NCBI GenBank assembly: GCA_964399195.1
Contig: CAYNPY010000108.1
Span: 1 to 10,383, forward strand
Length of the DNA stretch: 10,383 nt
Direction: 5' to 3'
Source: CAINDZ01 sp964399195
GTDB lineage: Bacteria; Krumholzibacteriota; Krumholzibacteriia; LZORAL124-64-63
Below, in pieces: positions 1-5,637 of this stretch. How positions within the stretch are numbered: position 1 is the first letter of the stretch; each line of letters begins with the position of its first letter. Under the pieces are notes generated by a model. The model was not told the origin of the DNA, made no database searches, and saw only the letters and a program-made list of their open reading frames with translations. Both the position numbers and the translations under genes were made by a program.

Positions 1-1
1 A

Positions 2-514
2 TCACTTGACCATCGTCACCACCCGCCGCTCCCGCGCCGCGCCCGCCACCAGCTCGATCACGTACGCGCCGCTGGCCAGGCGCCGGCCCTCGCGGTCGAT
101 GCCGTCCCAGGTCACGGTGCGCGCGCCGGCCGCGAACACGCCGTCGGCCAGGATGGCGATCAACCGGCCCTGGAGGTCGTGCACGGATACGCGCACCGCG
201 CCTTCGCGCTCCAGCGCGTAACGGACGGTCACCCGCGGGTTGAACGGGTTCGGGTAGATCGCTTCCAGGGCGGCGGCGCGGGGCACGGCCGCGTCGTCCA
301 CGCCCGAGGCGCCGCCGGCGAGCAGCTCGATGTTGTCGACGCCGACCATGCCGACGAACAACGGGGGCGGGAACGTGGGCAGGGGATTGTGCATCAGGCG
401 CACTTCGCTCGCCCCCGCCAGCGCGGCGGCGGCCGAACCCGACAGGACGATCAGGTCAGCCGCCTCGATCGCGAACTGGATGCTCTGCCAGCCGCTGCCC
501 GAGGGCACGTTCAC
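2..514 (-). CDS. C-terminal fragment: end of jelly-roll domain plus FlgD-like sorting domain
   Basis: This fragment lies downstream of the in-frame TAG. A GTG at 514 is the first possible restart, but it has no evident Shine-Dalgarno sequence and the product would lack a signal peptide, so separate expression is unlikely. It contains the rest of the beta-rich domain (about residues 1-68) and the YPNPFNP-led sorting domain (residues 87-170). It is listed mainly because an automatic annotation would call it separately. Confidence 0.35.
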   Translation of the reverse strand: MNVPSGSGWQSIQFAIEAADLIVLSGSAAAALAGASEVRLMHNPLPTFPPPLFVGMVGVDNIELLAGGASGVDDAAVPRAAALEAIYPNPFNPRVTVRYALEREGAVRVSVHDLQGRLIAILADGVFAAGARTVTWDGIDREGRRLASGAYVIELVAGAARERRVVTMVK

Positions 515-517
515 CGC

Positions 518-520
518 CTA
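518..520 (-). other. In-frame amber codon splitting the secreted protein gene
   Basis: On the minus strand the codons read GGC GTC ACC TAG GCG GTG AAC. One base change away lie TGG (Trp), CAG (Gln), TCG (Ser) and AAG (Lys). No frameshift is needed to join the two halves. TAG terminates the neighbouring PAP2 gene at 1860-1862, just before a convergent gene, which argues against general amber reassignment in this genome. Confidence 0.85.
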
Positions 521-910
521 GGTGACGCCCAGGTTGGCGCCGCCGCCCGCGCTGAACACGAGCCGCAGGCTCAGGTCCGTGATGTCGAGATTGATCACGT
601 CCATCGCCACGGCGCCGGCACCCGCGGATACATAGTCGCCCGTCCACTGGGCGCGGTTGAAGGCCACCAGGCGACTGCCGGGCCCGTCGGCGCCGACCGA
701 CCGCAGCCGCAGGTAGTTGTCGTTCAGGCCGCCCGGACCGCCGCTGGCGATGTTCTGCGGCGGCACCGGCGACCCGACGCCGACCGACCAGCCGGCGGTG
801 GTGCCGTCCTCGAAGGTGTCGGTCTGGCCGATGGTCAGGGCCGCGCCCGGCGCGGCGGTCAGGATCGTCAGGACGGCCAGGGCCAGTGCGCCGGTCCGTG
901 GGTGGGTCAT
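518..910 (-). CDS. N-terminal fragment: signal peptide plus partial jelly-roll domain
   Basis: This is the part that would be translated if the TAG acts as a stop: 130 residues from ATG 910. The start is supported by a GGGAGG Shine-Dalgarno seven bases upstream and an extended -10 promoter just beyond it. The product would keep the export signal but lose the sorting domain, so it would probably be released or degraded. The fragment ends within the presumed beta-sandwich, just before a strand containing VNVPSGSGWQSIQF. Confidence 0.55.
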   Translation of the reverse strand: MTHPRTGALALAVLTILTAAPGAALTIGQTDTFEDGTTAGWSVGVGSPVPPQNIASGGPGGLNDNYLRLRSVGADGPGSRLVAFNRAQWTGDYVSAGAGAVAMDVINLDITDLSLRLVFSAGGGANLGVT

Positions 911-917
911 CGCGGGG

Positions 918-923
918 CCTCCC
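918..923 (-). promoter_or_regulatory. Shine-Dalgarno GGGAGG for the secreted protein gene
   Basis: GGGAGG on the minus strand sits seven bases before ATG 910. It fixes the start and gives a typical Sec signal peptide directly behind it. Confidence 0.7.
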
Positions 924-925
924 GG

Positions 926-952
926 TTGAGGGTCGATAAATCATACCATAAT
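926..952 (+). promoter_or_regulatory. Possible promoter for the PAP2 gene
   Basis: On the plus strand TTGAGG (926-931) and CATAAT (947-952) resemble -35 and -10 boxes, but the 15-base spacer is short. The elements overlap the opposite promoter, so the two divergent genes may compete for polymerase. TATACA at 962-967 is an alternative -10. Confidence 0.3.
940..948 (-). promoter_or_regulatory. Extended -10 promoter element for the secreted protein gene
   Basis: The minus strand reads TGGTATGAT, an extended -10 (TGn followed by TATGAT, one mismatch to TATAAT). The position 17 bases further upstream (ATGTAT) is a poor -35, as is usual for extended -10 promoters. It lies in the only AT-rich island of this region (about 934-970). 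Transcription would start near 933, giving a leader of about 23 bases before ATG 910. Confidence 0.5.
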
Positions 953-1016
953 TATCTGGAATATACATCCACCGGGACCTTGCCCGGTCCGTGGCCCACC
1001 CCTACCATCGGTGCCC

Positions 1017-1862
1017 ATGACCCCCACCCGCCCCCACGAACCCCGACTGCGGCCCCGCCGCGCCCCCCGCAGCGCCCTGGCGGCCCTGCTGGCGCTGCTC
1101 GCCGTCACCACCGGTCCCCACCCGCGGACGGCCGCCGCGGATGATTTCCCCTACGACCTGGACACCCCGCGCGAGACGGCGCTGCTGGCCGCCGGCGCCG
1201 GGCTGCTGGTGACGGGCGTGCTGCTGGGGAGCGACAACGAGCCGCTCACGCCCGCGCAGCTGGCGCAGCTGGACCCCGGCGGGCTGCCGGGGGTGGACCG
1301 CGCCGCCCTGGGCCGCTGGTCGCCGCGCGCGTCGCGCGCCAGCGACCGGCTGGTGCTGGCGCTGGCCCTGACGCCGCTGGGTCAGGCCGCCGCGGGGCCC
1401 GGCCGCGAGCGCGGCGGGCGGCTGGCGCTCATGTACGCGCAGACGCAGCTGCTGGCCGGCGGGGTCACCTCGCTGCTCAAGCACACGGTGCAGCGGCCGC
1501 GGCCGTTCGCGTACGGCGAGGACCCGCGCGTGCCGCCGGAGCGGCGCGCTTCGGGGATGGCGCGGCGGTCGTTCCCGTCCGGGCACGCGGCGCAGGCGTT
1601 CGCGGCAGCGGTCTTCCTGGGCTCGGTGCAGCACCGGCTGCAGCCGCGCGGCGAGGGCTGGGTGTGGGCCGGCGGGCTGGGCGCGGCCGGCGCGGTGGCG
1701 TGGCTGCGGGGCGAGGCGGGGGCGCACTTCCCGACCGACCTTGCGGCGGGCGCGGCCATCGGCGCGCTGGCGGGCTGGCTGGTGCCGCATCTGCACGAGG
1801 CGGACGGCGCCGCGGGCGACGGCGCGGCGGGCGCCACGCTCACGTTCGGCTTCGCGTTCTAG
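1017..1862 (+). CDS. PAP2-superfamily phosphatase, exported/membrane
   Basis: This is a phosphatidic acid phosphatase type 2 protein of 281 residues, likely removing a phosphate from a lipid phosphate (undecaprenyl-pyrophosphate- or lipid A-type substrate) on the outer face of the inner membrane. All three catalytic motifs are visible: K155-x6-R162P163, PSGH at 187-190 (H190), and R231-x5-H237-x3-D241. The third motif has Leu in place of the usual Ser before the Arg. Residues about 19-42 form a signal peptide or first membrane helix after a basic N terminus, and hydrophobic segments follow at about 55-71, 112-125, 135-153, 191-205, 215-230 and 243-257. The protein ends in TLTFGFAF. ATG 1017 is preferred over GTG 1011; neither has a good Shine-Dalgarno. 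The gene converges with the cNMP-like gene, leaving 13 bases between the stops. The substrate cannot be read from the sequence. Confidence 0.88.
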   Translation: MTPTRPHEPRLRPRRAPRSALAALLALLAVTTGPHPRTAAADDFPYDLDTPRETALLAAGAGLLVTGVLLGSDNEPLTPAQLAQLDPGGLPGVDRAALGRWSPRASRASDRLVLALALTPLGQAAAGPGRERGGRLALMYAQTQLLAGGVTSLLKHTVQRPRPFAYGEDPRVPPERRASGMARRSFPSGHAAQAFAAAVFLGSVQHRLQPRGEGWVWAGGLGAAGAVAWLRGEAGAHFPTDLAAGAAIGALAGWLVPHLHEADGAAGDGAAGATLTFGFAF

Positions 1863-1875
1863 CGGATCCCGCGCG

Positions 1876-2805
1876 TCAGAACGAGGCGCACGGCAGCCTG
1901 GCCGCCCCGCGCATGTCGATCAGCAGGCGCGCGAACAGCGCCAGCAGGTCGGCGGCCATGAACGCGCGGTCCTCCAGCGCGTCGAACACCGATTCCACGT
2001 TGAGCCGCAGCAGCACCGACGGGCTGGTCGCCACGCCGTCGGACAGGTGCGGCCGGCCGGCCAGCGCCACGAAGTTCTCCAGGTGGTGGCCGCAGCCGAC
2101 GCTCACGCAGTCGCAGCCGGGGCGGCGGCCCTCGGCCTGGCCCTGCACGAAGATGTGCAGCGCGCGGGCCGGTTCGCCGCGGCGCCAGATGACGTCGCCC
2201 GGGCCCGGGCGCAGCTCCTCGGCCACGCGCGCCAGTTCCATCAGCGCGTCGACGGCGAAGGTGCCGATGCGCGTGTAGCGGCGGATCACCGTCAGCCGCT
2301 CGACGATGTCCAGCCGGCGCGCCGGCACGCGCAGGTCGCTCGGCGGCTGCGGCAGGCAGTCGGCCGCTTCGGGCGCCGCGGTCCACGTTTCCACCAGTTC
2401 GGTGCAGACGTACTCGATGGCCGCGCGGCGCATCACGTGGTTGTCCTCCATCTCGCGCAGCAGGAACGCCAGCGAGCCCTCCAGCACCAGCGTCTTGCGG
2501 CGCGCCACCGCCGACAGCCCGCGCGCGTCGCGCGCCAGCGCGCTGAGGACGCCGAACAGCGAGCGGCTGCCCGCGCGCTGCGTGTCGCCGGCGCCGCTGA
2601 CGATCTCCACCTCGCCGTCGACCACCACGTAGAAGCGTTCGGGCATCTCGCCCAGCGCGAGCAGCTGCTCGCCCTTGTGGAACGTGCGCTCGGTCAGGTG
2701 CGCGGCCATGCGGCCCAGCGCGCGCGCGTCCAGGTGCGACAGCGGCAGGCTCTTCAGGTAGAGCAGGCGCTCGATCTCGCTGATCACGACCGTGGTCGGG
2801 GTCAC
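1876..2805 (-). CDS. Tandem cyclic-nucleotide-binding-like (Crp-type) domain protein, no HTH
   Basis: This is a cytoplasmic protein of 309 residues with two Crp/CAP-like beta-barrel regions. The first (about 11-125) contains the typical TFHKGEQLLALGEMPERFYVVVDGEVEIV pattern, named here by its ends: F42 to V69. The second (about 165-295) has PGDVIWRRGEPARALHIFVQGQ. Neither has a proper phosphate-binding cassette: in the first, FGVLSALARDARGLSAVA replaces the FGE...PRxA consensus and lacks the key Glu. cAMP or cGMP binding is therefore doubtful and a structural or other sensory role is possible. There is no DNA-binding helix-turn-helix. A Cys/His cluster (C231, C233, C238, H240, H241) sits in the second domain. 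GTG 2805 overlaps the TGA of the NTT-HEAT gene as GTGA, and AAAGG lies eight bases upstream, so the two are translationally coupled. GTG 2787 is a less likely start. Confidence 0.82.
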   Translation of the reverse strand: MTPTTVVISEIERLLYLKSLPLSHLDARALGRMAAHLTERTFHKGEQLLALGEMPERFYVVVDGEVEIVSGAGDTQRAGSRSLFGVLSALARDARGLSAVARRKTLVLEGSLAFLLREMEDNHVMRRAAIEYVCTELVETWTAAPEAADCLPQPPSDLRVPARRLDIVERLTVIRRYTRIGTFAVDALMELARVAEELRPGPGDVIWRRGEPARALHIFVQGQAEGRRPGCDCVSVGCGHHLENFVALAGRPHLSDGVATSPSVLLRLNVESVFDALEDRAFMAADLLALFARLLIDMRGAARLPCASF

Positions 2806-5555
2806 GACGCCAGCCTTTCGGTGTGCGGGTCGTCCAGCATGGCCAACGCGCGCTCGGCCACCTCGCGCAGGCGCGACGAGTGCGACGCGCGCAGCCCCGC
2901 CAGCTGCGGCCGCAGGCCGTGCAGGCCCAGTTCGCCGGCGTGGTAGGCGGCCAGGCAGCGCAGGTGCAGGTCGTCCGCCTCGATCATCGCGCCGAGCAGC
3001 CCCGCCAGGTCGCGGGGCGGCGGCGGCAGCGCGGTCGGCGCGAATTTCAGGCGCTCGGCAGGCGGCAGATCCTCCAGCAGGCCGGCCACCGGGCGGCGCA
3101 GGCGCGGCGGCAGGTACTCGCCCAGCAGCTCCAGGCCGGCCGCCAGCGTGGCCGCGTCGCCCCGGCCGATGCCGCCGTGGATGCGCTCGAGATCCTGCGG
3201 CGCGTAGAACATCGCCAGGATGCGCAGCAGCCATTCGCGCGCCAGCTGCTCCTGGTCGGCGAGGTAGTCCGCGAGCATCTCGCCCACGGGGGTGCGCGGC
3301 GACGAGCCCGGCCCCGCCAGCGTCGCCAGCGTCAGCCGCCACTGGTGGCTGAGGTAGATCCGGCGCACCAGGTGCTCGCAGGCGGCCAGCACCGGGCCTT
3401 CCGGTTTGGGCAGGTGCGGGTGGTCGGCGCGCAGGTGACCCAGCCCGCGCACGATCTTGAACGCGATGGCGGGGTCCATGCGCACGCCCAGGTGGCGCAG
3501 CAGCACCTCGTGCGCCCTGCCCGGCTCGAAGCGGCTGATGGTGCGCGGCAGGTGCTGCCGCACCTCGAACGGCTGGTCCGGATCCACCAGGTGCCGCTCC
3601 AGGTGCGGCAGCGCGTCCGGCCCGATGGCCACCAGCGCGCGGCGCGCGGCCCACCGCAGGTGGAAGTCGGCCAGCAGCGGCAGCAGGGCCGGGATGTGGG
3701 CGGTGTCCGGGTGCTGGGCCATGGCTTCGGCCGCGGCCAGGGCCACCTCGCGGTCGGGATCGCCCGCCAGCTCGCGCAGCCAGGGGCCGAAGCCGCCGCG
3801 GTGCGCCAAGCGGATGGCGCGCGCGGCGGCCAGGCGCGCGCGGTTCTGCTCCGCCGGTGGGAGCAGCGCCACGCGGGCGCGGGCGTCCTCGGCCGGCAAC
3901 CGCCCGGCGGCGGCCAGGCCCACCAGCGCGGTCGCGCGCACGGCCGCATCGGCGTCGTCGAAGGCGGGACCCGCGCAGGCGCTGCCGGCGCGCGCGGCCA
4001 CCAGCGCCTGCGCGGCGCCCAGGCGCACTGTCATTTCGGAATGGCGCAGCAGCGCCTCCAGGCGCGGCGTCGCCGCGGCGTCGGGCGCGGCGGCCAGCGC
4101 CGCCAGCACGCGCAGCGTCACCGCCTCATCGGGATGGTCCAGCAACGAGGCCGGCACGCGGCGCGCATGGCCCGTCTCCAGCAGGACGTCCAGCGCGCCG
4201 GTCACCTCGTCCAGCTCCTCGCTGCGCAGGCGCGACACCAGCATCTCCAGCGCGTCGTCGTGCAGCGTGTGCGCTTCGACGCGCCCGACCTGGCTGCGGT
4301 CGTCCAGCACGTGGCGGATCACGTTCAGGTAGTGCGCGCGCAGGTCCACCGCCAGGATGATCCACGCCAGCGCCAGCATGGCCACCAGCAGAGCCAGGTG
4401 GGCGTGCCCCAGGCCCAGCGTGGTGAACAGGAGCAGCACCAGCGCGGCGCCGGCCTGGCCGCCGCGCTGACCGATCACGTCGGCCACGGCCTTGAAGCGG
4501 TCGCGCAGGTCCCCGGGCAGCGGCACGAACAGCAGTTCGTTGGCGGTGCGGTTGAGCGAGTGGCGCAGCGCGCCGTCCACGCTGCGACCGGCCAGCACCG
4601 CCAGCAGCGAGCCGCCCGCCAGGAACCAGCCGCAGCTGACGGCCAGCAGCGCCGGCAGCGCCATGCCGGCGCCCACCACGCCGGCCACCCGCACCAGCCA
4701 ACCCACCAGCGCCAGCTGCACCAGCAGCGACGCCAGGTTCAGCGACAGATAGAACGTGGAGAAGAAGCGCGGCAGCTCCGCGGCCGGCAGCGCCGCCACG
4801 ACGCGGCTCTTGAACAGGTAGTCCATCACCGTGGCCGTGGCCGCCGTCACGGTGATCAGCAGCAGGATGCGCAGCACGTAGGGGCGCGCGCGGATGACGG
4901 CCAGGTCGGTGCCCAGGCCTGCGGCGGCGTTCCCCGCGCGCGCGTCCTGTGCCGCGTCGCCGCCGGTCCCGCAACCGGCCACCCAGCGCGGCACGCCGGC
5001 GGCGGCCAGCAGCAGCGCGGCTGCCGCCAGCAGCAGCGCCGACGTGGGCAGCCACTGCACCATCAGCCGCGCCAGCGCCGTGCCGGCGATGGCGCCCAGG
5101 ATGCCGCCCGAGCCGATCGGCACGAACAGCCGCTTGGCCTGCGCGATGGTGAACAGGCGCCCCATGAACGTCCAGAACGCGGTGATGACGATGGTGGCGA
5201 ACATCGCCGGCCAGGCGTACAGCGCGTAGAGGGCCCAGGTGGCGCCGTCGCGCGCGAAGAACCACAGCGCGACGGTCAGGATCGCGAAGTCCGCGAGCAG
5301 GAAGGCCAGGCAGCTGCGCCACTCGAAGCGCAGCAGCGAGCGCTGGCGCAGCTTGACCGCCGCCAGCGACAGCACGGCGATGCCCACGTAGATGGCCGGC
5401 AGCCGCGTCGCCGGCAGCTCCGCCAGGAACAGCGCGTCGCGCGCCACCTCCAGCAGCGCGTGCGCGGCCATGATGCCGAAGAGCGTGATGAAGCCGCTGG
5501 CGCTGTTGCGGGCCTCGCCGGGGCGGACGTCGAAGAAGCGCCTGATCATCCTCAT
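2802..5555 (-). CDS. NTT/Tlc-type nucleotide carrier domain fused to HEAT repeats
   Basis: A protein of 917 residues. About 15-405 is a polytopic membrane domain with some 11-12 hydrophobic segments, resembling the ATP/ADP carrier (NTT, TLC) family: ALLEVARDALFL in the first helix, AKRLFVPIGSGGILGAIAG (140-158), and NRTANELLFVPLPGDLRDRFKA (335-356). The same motifs occur in the second carrier of this window. About 425-910 is a soluble alpha-helical array of HEAT/Armadillo-like repeats, for example DPDREVALAAAEAMAQHPD (599-617), a usual protein-interaction scaffold and probably cytoplasmic. NTT carriers exchange nucleotides across membranes, but the substrate here is unproven: the first-helix Lys of the second carrier is Glu36 here. 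ATG 5555 is the longest start; ATG 5549 has a GGGA eight bases upstream and may be the real one. The gene is first of a two-gene operon with the cNMP-like protein and divergent from the Omp85 operon. Confidence 0.82.
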   Translation of the reverse strand: MRMIRRFFDVRPGEARNSASGFITLFGIMAAHALLEVARDALFLAELPATRLPAIYVGIAVLSLAAVKLRQRSLLRFEWRSCLAFLLADFAILTVALWFFARDGATWALYALYAWPAMFATIVITAFWTFMGRLFTIAQAKRLFVPIGSGGILGAIAGTALARLMVQWLPTSALLLAAAALLLAAAGVPRWVAGCGTGGDAAQDARAGNAAAGLGTDLAVIRARPYVLRILLLITVTAATATVMDYLFKSRVVAALPAAELPRFFSTFYLSLNLASLLVQLALVGWLVRVAGVVGAGMALPALLAVSCGWFLAGGSLLAVLAGRSVDGALRHSLNRTANELLFVPLPGDLRDRFKAVADVIGQRGGQAGAALVLLLFTTLGLGHAHLALLVAMLALAWIILAVDLRAHYLNVIRHVLDDRSQVGRVEAHTLHDDALEMLVSRLRSEELDEVTGALDVLLETGHARRVPASLLDHPDEAVTLRVLAALAAAPDAAATPRLEALLRHSEMTVRLGAAQALVAARAGSACAGPAFDDADAAVRATALVGLAAAGRLPAEDARARVALLPPAEQNRARLAAARAIRLAHRGGFGPWLRELAGDPDREVALAAAEAMAQHPDTAHIPALLPLLADFHLRWAARRALVAIGPDALPHLERHLVDPDQPFEVRQHLPRTISRFEPGRAHEVLLRHLGVRMDPAIAFKIVRGLGHLRADHPHLPKPEGPVLAACEHLVRRIYLSHQWRLTLATLAGPGSSPRTPVGEMLADYLADQEQLAREWLLRILAMFYAPQDLERIHGGIGRGDAATLAAGLELLGEYLPPRLRRPVAGLLEDLPPAERLKFAPTALPPPPRDLAGLLGAMIEADDLHLRCLAAYHAGELGLHGLRPQLAGLRASHSSRLREVAERALAMLDDPHTERLAS
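2814..2818 (-). promoter_or_regulatory. Shine-Dalgarno AAAGG for the cNMP-like gene
   Basis: AAAGG lies eight bases before GTG 2805, inside the last codons of the upstream NTT-HEAT gene. It supports the GTG start and coupling through the GTGA overlap. Confidence 0.55.
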
Positions 5556-5597
5556 GATCCCGGCTGCGCGCGGTCGATGTGGGACCGGACCGTGGGC

Positions 5598-5633
5598 GGT
5601 TGACGGTGGCTGGAGCGCATGCGACAGTCAATC
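5598..5633. promoter_or_regulatory. Imperfect dyad in the divergent control region (candidate operator/promoters)
   Basis: The 82 bases between the NTT-HEAT and Omp85 genes hold a 36-bp imperfect inverted repeat, with 12 of 18 half-site positions symmetric by my count. Its outer arms are TTGAC (5600-5604) and GTCAA (5627-5631). Each arm also reads as a -35 box, one per strand, so two face-to-face overlapping promoters or a shared repressor/activator site are possible. The -10 positions 17 bases on are poor (GACAGT on plus, CACCGT on minus). A plus-strand start near 5635 would leave almost no leader before ATG 5638, which fits the missing Shine-Dalgarno there. Confidence 0.35.
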
Positions 5634-5637
5634 TACC

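Larger units (their letters stand above)
2..910 (-). pseudogene. Secreted protein with FlgD/Por-like C-terminal sorting domain, interrupted by in-frame TAG
   Basis: This is one continuous reading frame of 303 codons from ATG at 910 to TGA at 4-2, broken only by a TAG at codon 131 (520-518). Codons 1 to about 24 are a Sec signal peptide (hydrophobic LALAVLTILTAAPGAA). The mature part begins with a DTFEDGTTAGW stretch and looks like a beta-rich jelly-roll domain that runs through the stop and ends near a VDNIELL motif. Codons 219-225 read YPNPFNP and open a FlgD-like Ig/sorting domain (VHDLQGRLI, WDGIDREGRRLASGAYVIEL) that reaches the C terminus. Such tails direct export or surface anchoring in FCB-type bacteria. 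The same frame and uninterrupted domain logic on both sides argue for one gene with a nonsense mutation or a base error, not two genes. The substrate is unknown. Confidence 0.75.

Noticed and set aside
518..1862. Amber codon reassignment as an explanation of the TAG in the first gene
   Set aside because: The PAP2 gene uses TAG as its stop at a sensible C terminus 13 bases from a convergent gene. Reading through would run antisense across the cNMP-like gene.
1862..1872. Small inverted repeat GCGG-atc-CCGC between the convergent genes
   Set aside because: A four-base stem with a three-base loop and no T tract is too weak to call a terminator.
2806..3654. Upstream extension of the cNMP-like frame to 592 codons
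   Set aside because: The extension is a shadow of the HEAT-coding frame. The GTGA overlap and AAAGG fix the start at 2805.
2823..5603. A 926-codon open frame on the plus strand opposite the NTT-HEAT gene
   Set aside because: Its product is a Gln/Arg/His/Ala-rich string without domains, as expected antisense to a GC-rich gene; the minus strand carries a clear carrier and HEAT protein.
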